A DNA stretch of 64,000 nt from Populus alba (Eukaryota > Streptophyta > Magnoliopsida > Malpighiales > Salicaceae). The translations under genes were made by a program, and so were the position numbers. The stretch is from assembly GCF_005239225.2 (NCBI RefSeq), contig NC_133293.1:4526001-4590000 (forward strand), read 5' to 3'. Positions 46,571 to 59,055 of the stretch are shown piece after piece. Each line of letters starts with the position of its first letter. Position 1 is the first letter of the stretch. The notes under the pieces were generated by a model, which did not search any database, was not told the origin of the DNA, and saw only the letters and a list, made by a program, of their open reading frames with translations.

Positions 46571-48450
46571 TTAGAATATAAAAAAAATTGTTTTCTTTAA
46601 ATGAAAGCCCTAATCGATGTTTTGGATTATCGAGATTTTGACACGATTTGTTTTTATGGTAATTTTTTAAAAGTATATTTAATTTTAAAAAAATACTAAA
46701 CTTTTAGCATTTTTATAATTTTAATAGGCTAATATTAAAAATAAAAAATTATTTAAAATCTTTTTAAGTAAAATATATTTTTTATAAGTAACATGCATAG
46801 CTAAACATATATTTTTGTTTGTTTTTGTGTTTAAAATTGTATTTAAATACGTTTTAAAAGTATATTTGACTTGAAAAAACATTAAATTATTATTTTTAGT
46901 ATTTTTTTATGATTTTAATATGTTGTTGTCAAAATAAAAAAATCTAAATTTTTTTTATGTATTTTTAAGAAAAAAAGTTTTAAAAAATAAGTTACATCAC
47001 AATACCAAACATATATTATTTGATTGATAATATGATATAGGGTTATTTTTTAAAAAATACTTTTCAATAAAAAATACATTACAATTATATTTTTTAATTT
47101 TAGAAAAAATCCACTTCGTTTTACACTTTCCTTTATCATTTCATAAATTACTAAAAAATAAAAATCATGAACTTTGTATGTGTATAACATTTTAAATGGT
47201 GGAAAAAAAAAAGACAATATAAAATTTTTATTATTTAAAAGTTTACCATTTTTTTTTAAAAGATTAAAGAACTTCTAGTGCAAAAAAGTTTCCATTATTT
47301 AAAGGTTTGATACTAGTTGCCGTTGAAACTATTTTTTTTTTCTTTTTCTTCTTCTTCTTCTTCTTCTTCTTCTTCTTTTTTTAATGAAAAAGTAGTTGTT
47401 AATGCCCATCCTTATATATATCTTAAACCAATTAAAAGCAACCCTTTCTTCTCATCAAAATACATATTTTAGCGGGTCAAAACCTGCAAATTCCTTTATA
47501 TAAAAACACATAAATATTCTAATTAAAACAACACCCCTTCTTCTCATCAACCATTTATTCTCATCATAAAAAAATCTCTATAAATCATAAATTCATAACA
47601 TGAATTCATCTACACCAATTACTAATGGCATACAAAGTTATAATAACTATGATGGATTGAAGTTCAAGAATTAAAATTGCATGAAATATAGGAAAAAATA
47701 GTTGTTAGGATTTTAAAGTTCAACTAGTAAAAACAAGCTATTCTACGTATGTTATAACATGTTGCGTGACAATATCTTTATTGGCAAGAGCAAATTTATA
47801 AATAAAATTAAATTAACTACAAAAAAATCAATATGTGTTAATGATATTAAGCTTATACTAAATAAAGTAAAAAGAATGAAAGATAAGTCATGTCGGGTTT
47901 GGGTCAAGAATCATAATGTAAAGGTTAGCATTGCAAGTATGAAGTTGATGAAGGCTAGCATTACATATATAAAGTTGATGGTGGTAGCTAATTTAATATG
48001 TGCAATGCTATTGCCTAAATCTATTATAATGTTTATGTCAAATAAATGATATTAATGTATGGAATAAATTTAGATATAAATATTGCATTAACATTAAAAA
48101 AAACATTAACACCTAGGAAACATTAACATTAACATCAAGGTAACATTAATAGTAAAAAATCAACTATAAAATATGTTTTAAAAGTTGTATACATCAAGGC
48201 AACATTAATATTAATACATTAATAATGCAAATGTTTTAAAAGCTGCATACATCAAGGCAACATTAACATCTTAAATGTTTATATACCATATCATAAACAC
48301 ATATAACAATTTAAAGATCTTCATATTCTTCACTCAATGCAACTTTTTCGTGTTTAATGCTAAGAAAATATAAATTAAGTACGCAATTTAAAATAAAAAA
48401 GATTGATTATTTAAATGTAAATTTCTAAACTAATAGAACTAACATGAATA
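46571..48450. other. AT-rich intergenic DNA with decayed MITE copies
   Basis: Two adjacent inverted, decayed copies of the Tourist-like family seem to occupy about 46630-46810 and 46815-47010; the second ends 'caataccaaacat'. A plus-strand frame of 96 codons at 47759-48049 is lysine-rich without a recognised domain and is probably chance or transposon debris. The phrase 'acatcaaggcaacattaa' recurs several times at 48115-48270. Confidence 0.45.
47347..47376. repeat. (CTT)n microsatellite
   Basis: This is a run of ten CTT trinucleotides. Confidence 0.95.
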
Positions 48451-48497
48451 ATATGTGAGGAGTGTGTGTGTGTTTAGACACACACACACACCACATA
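48451..48497. repeat. GT/AC inverted repeat
   Basis: (GT)n and (CA)n runs face each other around 'ttaga', and flanking 'atatgtg'/'cacatat' extends the symmetry, so the segment can fold into an imperfect hairpin. Confidence 0.8.
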
Positions 48498-48559
48498 TAT
48501 CCCTGTTAAGGATGCAGAGGATAATGTACTAGCATTATTTCTACTAGCTTTGCCTATAT

Positions 48560-49075
48560 TGTTTAATTCTCTAGATCCTTTTGTAGCACCAATGGATCCC
48601 TTTATAGCACCCATAGTTTCTCTCACAACAATCATTGATACCTTAAATCTCCTAACAACACCCCTTGATCATCTCATACCTTTGGATACTCTAACACCAT
48701 TGCCACCACTAAGTTGGGCATCACTGTCTTTTCGGCATGTCTTGGAATTATGGCCATATTGTTTGCCGTTGTTACAATATAGTGTGACAACCTTTTTTTT
48801 TTTACATTACCAAGTCCTTCTCTCTTTCTTTTATTTTTTTCTTAGTCAATTCACATTGCTTTTCAGGTTTGGGGGTGGTACAATTACATCTCTAAGATTC
48901 AATACAACCTCTAGTAATGGATGAGTAACCACGAAGTATGTCTTCCTAAATGTTCCCATAGTATAATACGTATGAAAAAAATCTTCAATTTCAATTTTTT
49001 TATGCTTCATACAAGGTACCATATGTTTACATGATATTCTAGTTGTCATATGTGACATTGCAACAATCATCTTCT
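48560..49075 (-). pseudogene. Mutator-like (MULE) transposase C-terminal relict
   Basis: On the minus strand near 48900-49050 the frame has CKHMVPCMKHKKIEIEDFFH and, shortly after, THPLLEVVLNLRDVIVPPPN. This follows the SWIM zinc finger and tail of plant MULE transposases (CxH, EDYxxxxY, xYxxTYxxxxHP, PPxxxRxxGRP). Further downstream (48728-48787) CNNGKQYGHNSKTC is a zinc knuckle in which the second cysteine has become Gly. The catalytic part is not present and frames are interrupted, so this is a dead fragment. Confidence 0.75.
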
Positions 49076-50998
49076 TGGAGTGAATTTGGGTATGGAAATA
49101 ACAACAATTCTTATCATTTTTTGGTTTAAAGGTTTGGAGTCGTCACATAGTATTTTTGCTACTAAGAGTCCTAACTAGTCTATAAAGTCTGTATAAGAGG
49201 ACTAGTTGTGTATATGAAAAACAATATCACCCCTGACACACTCTATTTAAGGTAAACTGTATTGTTAATTTATATTATTATTATTATTATTATTAAGGCT
49301 CTGTTGTGTTTTTCTAATAATTGATTTGTCTATTGGTTAAAGCAAACATGTCTTAGTAAAGTGGATCATGACTTTATGACTAAAACATATCCATTCTAAA
49401 GCTAAAATATATTTTATTATATTTTATATTTTTGTTTCCTTTAATTCTAGAAATACATCTAACATATAAGTTATAATTCTTAAATATTAAAAGTTAAAAA
49501 AAATGAGAGAGAAGACATGGTGGTTATTTTATTTAATATAAGCTTAATTTGCCTTTTTTAATATTGAAAATACATCTTCTTTAATAAATGCATTTTTTCT
49601 TTGAAAAATCTTAGCTTTTCCAATCACGATCTTAAATCTTAAAGGCTTAACCTAGTCACATGGTCTAGGCTTGCCAAATACAACACATGTTCATAATATA
49701 ATTTGCAAAGATGAAATGGTGGTTTTTAGTTGCATCAAATTATAGGAACATAGAACTAAACCATGTAAAATTAAAGCTAAAGACTCATTAAAAAGGAACC
49801 TAAACCATGTAAAATTAAAGCTAAAGACTCATTAAAAAGGAACAATATGCAAAATATTTCAAGAATCAAACCCAATAACCTCAAGCATAAACCCATGTCT
49901 TAAAAAGAATTAAGGATCGATTGATCCAAACCAGACCTCAAATGAATTAATAGGGAGAAGAGAACACTCATATACATGCCTAGGCTTCGATCGAAACACA
50001 CAAGCTAGGCCAATAATTTTATTTTGCAAGAAATCAAAATGAAAACCTTTGAACACCAAATCTATAAATCCAAAAAATGCCTTAACCTAAAAAAATGGCC
50101 AAAACCCCAGAAACATAGCTTAAACTTAGCAACCTTAGCTCAAGCACGCTTAGATTGACTTCCTTGAAATATTAAAGCCTCAAGAAAACAAACAAACAAA
50201 AAAATAAAAATAAAAATACAATGCAATAAACCAATGGCTACTATAAAACTTCAAAATAGATTTCTTCAACACATTACACTTTTACATTGATTCAAACACT
50301 CATTTTTCATTCAAAATTATCATGAATATGACTTGAATAAACATAAACTTCAACCCGTAACAACCAATGGTCACAATATTGATAAATCATGCTTACCAAC
50401 ACATATACTTTCAATCGAACCAAGTTCCATTGACTAACCTAACCATTGAAATTGATTTTGTTGTCATTTAAATAGACCATGAACCTTACATTTACAGTCT
50501 ACCATAACATATATTCATCAAAACATGCATATTACTTCAAAACATGATTAAACATATCAAAACACATACATTATTCATCAAACCAATAATTAATTATGAT
50601 GGATGAACATTAAACATTCAAGCAAAGATTTAAAAGGAATTAAAAAAGGGTATGTCCATTGAGCTATACCATCTCATTAAGGGTAAATGATATACCTTTC
50701 AATCAAAATATAACCTTTTTTTTTTTTGGATGTTATTGCTCATTTTCTTTTTATTTTCAGCTTTTATTTTCAGCCTTTATTCCCATACTCTTATTTTTCC
50801 CTTTATTTCTCTCTTCTCTCTCTCTCTCTCTCTCTTCTCACTTTTGCTTACTATTTTTCTTTCTTTCTTTCTTTCGATCCCCCATTCTCTCCTTATGGAA
50901 AAATACCCCTTTTATAAGCTAAAGTAAAACTAGAAAGTTATAAAACCACCCATAATTTCTATGGTGGTTTTTCAAAGATGGGTTGTCATGAAATATTA
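49076..50998. other. Gene-free repeat-derived DNA
   Basis: There is no coding gene. It contains an (ATT)n run at 49270-49295, a perfect 44-base tandem duplication at 49756-49843 and pyrimidine microsatellites at 50810-50875 (CT and TTTC types). The open frames in that pyrimidine tract are low-complexity and are not genes. Confidence 0.45.
49756..49843. repeat. Perfect 44-bp tandem duplication
   Basis: The 44-base unit starting 'ctaaaccatgtaaaattaaa' occurs twice without a mismatch (49756-49799, 49800-49843). Perfect identity in otherwise decayed DNA implies a recent duplication. Confidence 0.95.
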
Positions 50999-52950
50999 TG
51001 TAACACCCCATAATTTCCACACGTAAAATAGCTTTCTTGAGCCTTGAAATTAGAAAATCAAGGTACTTTAAAAAAAAAAAAAACAATACAAGACTATTAC
51101 AATTTATTTCTTACACTTTGATCTTCCTTCATTAAGCTAGAGTATGAGGAATAAAAACAACTTGCAAACACAATGTTCAAATTAATTTTTTACATTCCGG
51201 TTCTTAGGGAGTGAGTATATAATATTCAAAAGTAATTATAATGTGATAATAAAAAACTTTGTTTATGCATAATTTCCTTATCAACATATATGTATGTCAC
51301 ACTCATCAACATAATCATTCTCAATTTTTCTATTTACATCTAATCTATTATTTGAACCCTTCACGCTAGATTTATATATAGATATATTTCTATACACCTG
51401 TCATGCCATCCAATAAAAAAATAGTTTTCCACCTACATGTCATAACTGAATTTGGACCCAAATAATTTTAAAAAAAAAAATACATATTTTTTATTTTAAA
51501 ATCTTAAAAAATTAAAATCCAAAAATATTTTCATGACATGAGGAAATAAATTTTTGAGCTGCAAAAGACCAAAATAATAAAAGAACGACTAGATTAGGGT
51601 ATATTGACAAGATGGGCTGATGAAAGACTTGATTTGAAACAAGTGTAAGGTTGAAATCCGACTTGATCAAAATTAGAAGAATTAATTAAATTCAAGGACT
51701 TATTTAAACTTTAATGGGTTTTAAAGAGTTAGTCAAGGACTCAATTGAAGGAAAATAAAGTTTGGAGGCCTAATTCATATCAATATGCAAAAATTAGAAG
51801 ATTAAGGACACAATTGAAACTTTAAAAGCCCAAATTGATGCAATCAATGGTTCAATTCCTAGAACATCAAAGTTTAAGGCTTAATTGAGGATTAAATTGA
51901 ACAAATTAAAAACTAAGGGCTACTTTGAAAAGGGCACCAAACTTGAAAGATTTCAATTAATTTTTGGCAAGAGCCTAATTATATAAAATTAATCAATTTT
52001 GTCTCAATTAAAGATGTTTAAGCTTAAATTGAAACAATAAGGACCAAATTGAAGTTTATAAAATCCCAAATAGAAAACCTTAATTTCTAGGGTTTAAGAT
52101 GAATGACATGTCACTCATGGTTAATGAAAGGAAAAAGTGACACGATGTTTGGTCCCTGCATATCTTTTTTAATTGAAATGGCTAATTGAGTTGTTACATT
52201 TAAATGAATGAACGTGTCATCTTAGACCACTTTAGGGACTCAAATCACCACCTTTTGAAATAGAAGATTCCCCTTTACAAGGTTGTGCCATCCTTTTTCA
52301 CTATTTATGCCTCACTCACCATATGAAAGCCCTCAACTTTTTATCCCAAGACAACTTTGTCTGGTTTAGTAAAATTTGGCAGTGTTACTCCTAACTCTGG
52401 AGCAATGGTGAAAAAACTACAGGCTACTAAATAAAGGATGGTTTGATCCTAATTTAAGAATTACATCCCCTCTACAAGATATATGGTTTGGTTGGCTTCA
52501 TTGACCTCCTATTTTTCATGGTTAATTTATGGAAGGTGCATCCCTAGTCAGCCATTTTCAACCTAATTCCAGTTATGAAGTTCCTAATTTTTTCTAAAAG
52601 TTCCAAGAGTTTGTTAGACATCTAGGGAGAGGGAATGTATAAGAAGAAGAGAGAAGAATCGTCTCTTAGCATATCAGAGGTAAAAATAGGAAATAATCCT
52701 CTATGATCTAGTTTTGGAAAACTACCTTCAAACTCACAAATGATTTTACAACTACCTACCCTTTTGAGGCTATAAAAGGAAATTTTTTTTTGGGAGAGGG
52801 GTTTGGATGTTATCTAGGCTAAAGCAAAAGAAAATAGAAAACTATCAAGCGAAATTAAATAAAATCAGAAAATTATCAAGAGAACAAACCTTGATCGCAA
52901 GCACACATCCACCTACAGAAATCAGAATTGATAATGGAAATGAAACATCA
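50999..52950 (+). mobile_element. Possible solo or truncated LTR
   Basis: The segment begins TGTAACACCCCATAATTTCC, a start seen in many plant Gypsy LTRs. It continues with repeated 'aattgaag', 'aaggaccaaattg' phrases that are common in such LTRs. TATAAAAGG at 52771 followed by a leader-like region would fit an LTR promoter. No second LTR or polyprotein is visible, so the right limit is a guess. Confidence 0.35.
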
Positions 52951-54931
52951 ATTTATATTATGAATATTTATCTCTTTTTAACATTGGTTAGTTAACGGAT
53001 CCGCCGTATAATTAATCCTAACCATCAAGCAACTACAGTGTCCGCACTAGTAATTTAATTCAATGGCAGCCTTAAGAACTATATAAGTTGATTAATCAAG
53101 AAAACATAATTATTCATAGTCTATGTTTGATTTGATTGAATGTTCTCCTTAAGATTAGTAACGTAGATCCACCACAATTATTAAACTTAGTTGCTTCACA
53201 AGTTCATATACCACAACTCTAGTTTTGATATCAAACTTAGCAATATATTGTCTACAATAATAACTTAGAGTCCGTTTTAGCAATTAAAATAAAAAATCAT
53301 AGAAAAAATGAGCATAGGAGAACAAACATATTCATCATATAAACTAAAAAGAAAAAGTAAAATAAATCTCACAGTTCTTAAAATCTGAAGGTTTCCGTGT
53401 CCTTGCACCAAGAAAACGAGTTTAGCTTTACATGTTTGTTGAACAACTAATAAAAAAGAAGAAGGAATGCATGATTTCAGGTTTCTTAGAGGAAGGGGGT
53501 GTTTTTCTCTTCTTGGTTGGCTCCCCCCTTCTCTTCTCTCATTCATTTTATATCCTAGAAAACCCTAGCTAGTCTTTATTTAACAAAATAGTCCTCCCTT
53601 AAGTAGATTGTTTACATTTAAGTACTTCAATAACTTTTTTCCTAAAAAAGAAGAAATGGCCTTGCATGAAATCTTTAAGCTTTGACTTAGAGGAGCTAAA
53701 TTGCTGAAATAAAACTTGGATATTGAGTTAGATGCTTCGGAATGTCATTTGGGCTTGTTTCTTCACAAAACCTGTTTGCTGGTAGAATTCAATTGTCATC
53801 TTTGAAAAATCATATCTCCTTCATACAACATTTTTTTTGGCTAAAATTTGGAGCGTTGATAGGCCTTTGATTCAGAAATCCAAAAACATTAAGTTTACAT
53901 TAATTGGACTTCTATAGCTCCAAATATTCAAGTTGGAATGGACGAAGGTCAACATTGGCAGATTGCGAGATTTGACTTTGAAGGCTGCGATTTTCATGAT
54001 CTTCCTTATTTTATTTTCTTGTCTTAGATGTCTAGAAAATTATGGATGTTAGATTTTTAATGCCACTAGAATCACTTCATTTCGACCTCTAGAGCTTACA
54101 CTTTGCATAAAACATCAACTGAAGGTCAAATCTGTCAATTACCTCCAAGTTACTTATTTTTACATCTTTCATCCAAAAGCGCCTTCAAAACATAAAACAA
54201 AAAATATCAAGGTATTTTATATTTAAAAAAATAGGCAAAACACTAGTTAAATGTGGGTGAAACTATCGAATAATATGGTTTTATTAAATACCCCCACACT
54301 TAGCTTTCACTCGTCCTTGAGAAAGGATAGGTAAAATTAAATTGAAGTGAAATTAAATCAAATCACTATGACTAATCTCCTAATATCCCATCAATATCCA
54401 AGAATATATGCATTATAAATAAGAACACAATCAAGAAGGATAAAGAGTATAAATTTTCATGAATTTATTTACATGCAAACTTCAAAACTTAATTAATCAT
54501 TAGGATTTAAATGAAATCTATGCCATGCCAAAGTGATAGGTCCTCTCATTGATATACACTCCAACACTCATGTGTTTAGGGGCTTATGTATTTAAATTTC
54601 TCAAATTCAATCAATGAATATGTTCTCCCATAAACTTACTCTTCAATCTCATCTCCATTACTAATATATTACAAGCAATGCATGAATCAAAAAGTTTTAT
54701 TTTCTAGTTGTAATGGGGCTAAGGTTAAGGTGAGGTAAAAGAGAGTAAAAGAAAATGTTCAAACCAAAGAAAGTAGAGCATTCTAAAAAATGATATTTCA
54801 AACAAGATATTACATCAAAGCACATAAATTTTCCATCTTTAATCACCAATGCAAAACTTCTTTTGATTTTAAGCTCTTTCAACATAAAATCTTAAGAACA
54901 TAAAGGAACACTTTTTCTTCTTTTTTTTTTA

Positions 54932-54965
<34 letters not shown>

Positions 54966-55120
54966 TTTGGCAACTTTGCCCATCTTTTCATCAAGCAACA
55001 CTTCTTCTTTCTTTTCACATAATTTCCAACCATAATTCCATGAGATATCACAAGTATATACTCTACTAATCCTTGGCCAGGGGAAAAGGAAAACATATAT
55101 AAAGTTAAGGCTTATACATG
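52951..55120. other. Gene-free, probable LTR-retrotransposon debris
   Basis: No gene with a recognised domain is present. Phrases such as 'cccccacacttagctttcac' (54290) are typical of decayed retrotransposon DNA in woody plants, as I recall them. A poly(T) tract lies at 54934-54962. Confidence 0.35.
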
Positions 55121-55707
55121 GATGTTAGGTTGTATAGAGTTGATTTTGCATTATTTGTGTAATTATCAGTATTTGCAGGTATGAAAATTGTGGGTAGTCT
55201 CTAATATCGGGGAGGTGTTGGTGAATTGTTTTTAAATAATTGAATTTAATTATTTAATTAGTCGTAGAAATTTATGTAAATGTGTTGAAGGATAATTTCG
55301 ATTATTTTATTGTTTGTATTGTAATATTTTTTGATAATTATGTCTCTTTTAATTGTTATTGTTGAATTTTCCATGGAAATGATAATTGGAAATGAAGAAT
55401 TAAATTTCATTGTTTTATCTCAATTTTATTATATTATTGATTGTTATGTTTTTTTTTTTCCATTAATTGTAATTGTTATTTATGCATTTCTATAGATGTT
55501 AGTTGAAAATATATAGATGTTGAATTTCTATATATGTTAGGTTGTATATAAGATTTTCCAATGGAGTCAATTGGTTTGTGGTTGTTATAAAGATTTGCAG
55601 GTTTGAAAACTATGGATAGTCTCAAGTATAGGGGAGGTGCTGCCGAATGTTTTCTTTTAAATAATCGAAGTTAATTATGTAATTATTCGTATAAATTTGT
55701 GTAGATG
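55121..55707. repeat. Imperfect direct repeat in the leader of the CACTA relict
   Basis: A segment of about 170 bases is present twice (about 55121-55290 and 55535-55707). Both copies contain 'gttaggttgtat', 'atttgcaggt', 'ggtagtctc/ggatagtctc', 'ggggaggtg' and 'taaataat'. Their similarity (about 75% by eye) shows an old duplication. Confidence 0.65.
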
Positions 55708-57202
55708 CATAGAATGAAATCTACAGCACGTCGTTAGTAGACGGTTGCAGCTAGTTCTTTTAGCAGCGATGAGGACTTATCCTTAGGTGCTGATCACGGT
55801 GAGACATCTGGGACAACTTGTGATGCTGCCTCTTCTAGCGCGGTTTCACAGCGCATAAGCGGTGTGCTTTCACAGCGAGGTCAATTCACTCACAAGTACC
55901 AGGTATAATGGAAGGATGACCTTTCAATGTCAGTTTGTTTAGGTTTTAGTTTTTTTTTTTTTTATATATATACTTGTAACATAATTTATGAACAACTAAT
56001 TAATATTTTATTAATTTTATTTAATTTCAGGTTCACAAACATTGAGGCTTCCCTGACAATAACATCAGCGTTTAAATCATCGATGGAGATTTCATTGTTT
56101 TAATGGAGTCAGGTTTCCAGACATCCTAAGTGGAGACCTAATATCGATGCATGATTTCGACGATTTCAGGTAGGTGTTAACTTTTAATTTCCAACTTATT
56201 TTAATAATTTTATATCTTGTACTATTTTTTATTTTAAATGAATTATTTATATACATAGCATAAATTTGAGTGGGATAGCGCAGACAACAATGTTGTGAGG
56301 AGGGTATGGGAGAATCATGCGGCAACTAGGTAACATTGAACATAATATTTACTTTTGTTTTATAATTTATGTTCTAAATTCTAATTTGTCACTATGGAAG
56401 TAGGTTGCATGATTTTTTGTATGACACAAAAAAAAAAGCAAAAAGATACGCGAGAGATAACAGTCTTGAAGGATGAAATGAGGTGGCGGTTTGATGGGAA
56501 TTCAAATCGCCATTCATCTTGGGGGATATATGGATGACATATATTGAGCATGTGACGTCTGAGCAGTGTTCACGATGCTCACAGTCTTGTGCCAACAATC
56601 GGAATCGGCAAATTCATGGTTCGGTGACTACGCACACCAGCGGCTCCGTCCCGTTCAGTGCACATGTGAAATGGATGGTGAGATTAATTTAAATGAAATA
56701 TATCGTTAATTAATTTGTTGTTGCTTATAAATATATTTAACTTGCAACCTTTTTTTTTTCCTTACAGGCCATGTCTCTTGGATGTGAGCCGAGTCCAATG
56801 AAGATGTTTGTAGAGACACACGTGTGGAGTCAAGACTGCTAAAAAGGAGTGCTACAATTCGTGGACAATCATGTTCAAAACTTTATGGTATGTTCGTTTA
56901 ATCATTTTATTTTGTAAGTTATTATTTTCTTGAATTTAATATGATGATATTTTTTAAAAAAATTTCAGGAGACCTATAATAGCCGGTTGAGGGTGAGATA
57001 TGGGGATGATCCTTCGACCCATCCGAATTTTGATCTGGATTCATGGATGGAGGTAGGATCGTCTGGTGGACTCGATAAAAATCAGGTCTACGGGCTCTCC
57101 AACATTACAGTCGAAAACTTGCGGTCGGCCTGTAGTGTCTCAACCGTTGTGAGCTCTCTCCATCAGTATCAAACACCTAGTTTGAGGAGTTCATGGCCTT
57201 GA
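55708..57202 (+). pseudogene. CACTA (En/Spm-type) plant transposase relict
   Basis: Exon-like fragments on the plus strand carry the plant Ptta/En/Spm transposase domain. KFEWDSADNNVVRRVWENHA is at 56263-56330, RLHDFLYDTKKKAKRYARDN after 56400, WMTYIEHVTSEQ near 56530, IHGSVTTHTSGSVPFSAHVK near 56610-56670, and RLRVRYGDDPSTHPNFDLDS with WMEVG near 56975-57055. Intron-like GT-AG gaps separate some pieces, but stop codons interrupt at about 56470 and 56840. The protein cannot be produced intact. Confidence 0.8.
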
Positions 57203-57539
57203 AACAATAATATGAACAACTCTCGATGGATTATGATCAGCTCTGTCAAATGGTCATGGAGATTAGATCAAGGATGGGTGATGATAGATGTGCAACCCCT
57301 TTTCAGTCATACGGTCCCAAGAACAATCAGCCTCCTCCTCCTTCTCCACCTCCTCCAGCTCTGCCGTTATTCTAGTTTAATTTTGTTTTTGAAACACATT
57401 AAATTTGTAACGAATATTTGGATGAATATTATTAACATTATTTTTATATTTCTAATGTTTAATACTATTTTATTTGGTTATTTATTTAGTTAATTAGTTT
57501 TTTTATTATTAATAAACAATTTTTTAAAATATTTTACAT

Positions 57540-57979
57540 AAATATAATGGCTTTACAGATGGAAACAGGCTGTCAATATTTTACCGAGAGTTGCAACAAA
57601 ATTACTATCCATGCCACAATAATCGACAGATATATTTCGTCGGTGTTTACCATTACTATTACCGACATACTATATCTGTGGTATTTGATAGGGAGTTCTG
57701 ACATATTTACCGCCCATGCCATCGGTGATTACCGTTGAAAATACAAACAAAAAGATTTTGTTGGTAAAGTTCTCGCATAATTGTTTTTGGTGCGCTTCGC
57801 CGTCTGAAAGACCATCGGTTTTTTTATTTTTTTTTTCTGACAGAATTAGCGACGAAAAGGGAAATTACCGACAATCAATATTCCGACGAATAGATTCTGT
57901 CGAGAAAGATTTTACTGATAAATTGCATGCCTTACACTGTTGGAATAAATCCGTTGGTAAAACTATTTATGGTGTAGTG
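57540..57979 (+). mobile_element. 3' subterminal repeats and terminus of the CACTA relict
   Basis: Many copies of ACCGAC, TTACCGAC, TCGTCGG and CCGACGAA on both strands lie between 57575 and 57900. Such repeats are typical of CACTA subterminal regions, where the transposase binds. The end reads GGTGTAGTG at 57971-57979, that is, CACTACACC inward, the family terminus. The matching 5' terminus was not found, so the element seems truncated or the other end is too decayed. Confidence 0.7.
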
Positions 57980-59055
57980 AAAGGGAAAAAAAATGAAATC
58001 TTACCAATCAAAATGTTGGCGTGATTTAGCAACACCAACTTCAAATAACAAGAATATATATATATATGCATTAACATGAATGAATATAGCATGCTTAAGA
58101 CTTAATTAAAGAAGAATATAATGTATACAAACTAATTGGAAAATGTCTTTACATTAAAGAAAAATATAACCTTTTCAGTCTTTAATTCAGAAAAGGGTTT
58201 GGATGTTGGATGCCAAGTAATTAAAACCCACTCGAAGACAAGTATCGAGGACTCACTCTTATGTTAACCTTGCTAAAGCTGCCATTGACGAGAAATGAAA
58301 TAAAATCTTCCATTCAAGCCATCCTTCTCCATGAGGTTTCCATCGATGAGTCAAAGGGGGATCAAATTAAGTTCAGTTTACTAGGTAAGCTAGCTTGTCC
58401 ATGATTCAGCCTACTATTTAACTTACATTAATTTTCCATTGGCTTCATATGAATTGATAAATGAGTTTTGCTATAAAAGTTCACAAGCTTTTCATGAATA
58501 GAAGTGGTGGCATTGACAATAAATTAATTGAGTTTTTTTAAGCAATTTCAATGGTTACTTGAAGGCATTATAATTATAATGCCCTTCACATTACAAACTA
58601 TATATTTAGTATTTTTATTTATTTTATCATTCAGTAATTTAATTAATTTCCCTGTAATTATGCTAGTTATAAATATATTGTACAATTACAACTTAAATAG
58701 TATATTGTTACCTTTACAAAGGAAAATAAACATTATTTACTGTACTATATATAACAAGTAATTTCTTAACTGATCCACTTAATTGTTCTATAATTATGAT
58801 AGTTATGAACAATTAAGTATAATTTTAATAAAAAAATTTCTTGTTACATTAGATTAGAAAAAAAAAATTATATTTAAGTTATAAAGAAATCATTTTTAAA
58901 TGATTATCAACTAATAAGGATTTCTAGACATTCGTTGTTTTTTTTTTTTTTCAGTTGAAGAGAAATATAAGGCTTAACTTATTAGTTAGTCAACATTTCC
59001 TATTTATATATATAGAACAATATACAATAGTTAATGTAGAGATTACAATAGTAGA
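57980..59055. other. AT-rich intergenic DNA
   Basis: There are no genes. The part from about 58940 to 59055 may be the 3' LTR side of the adjacent Copia element, but no paired LTR is identified. Confidence 0.4.

Noticed and set aside
48550..48924. Plus-strand 124-codon hydrophobic frame
   Set aside because: It is the antisense shadow of the MULE transposase tail.
50659..50927. Three overlapping hydrophobic plus-strand frames
   Set aside because: They translate a CT-rich low-complexity tract and have no domain or splice context.
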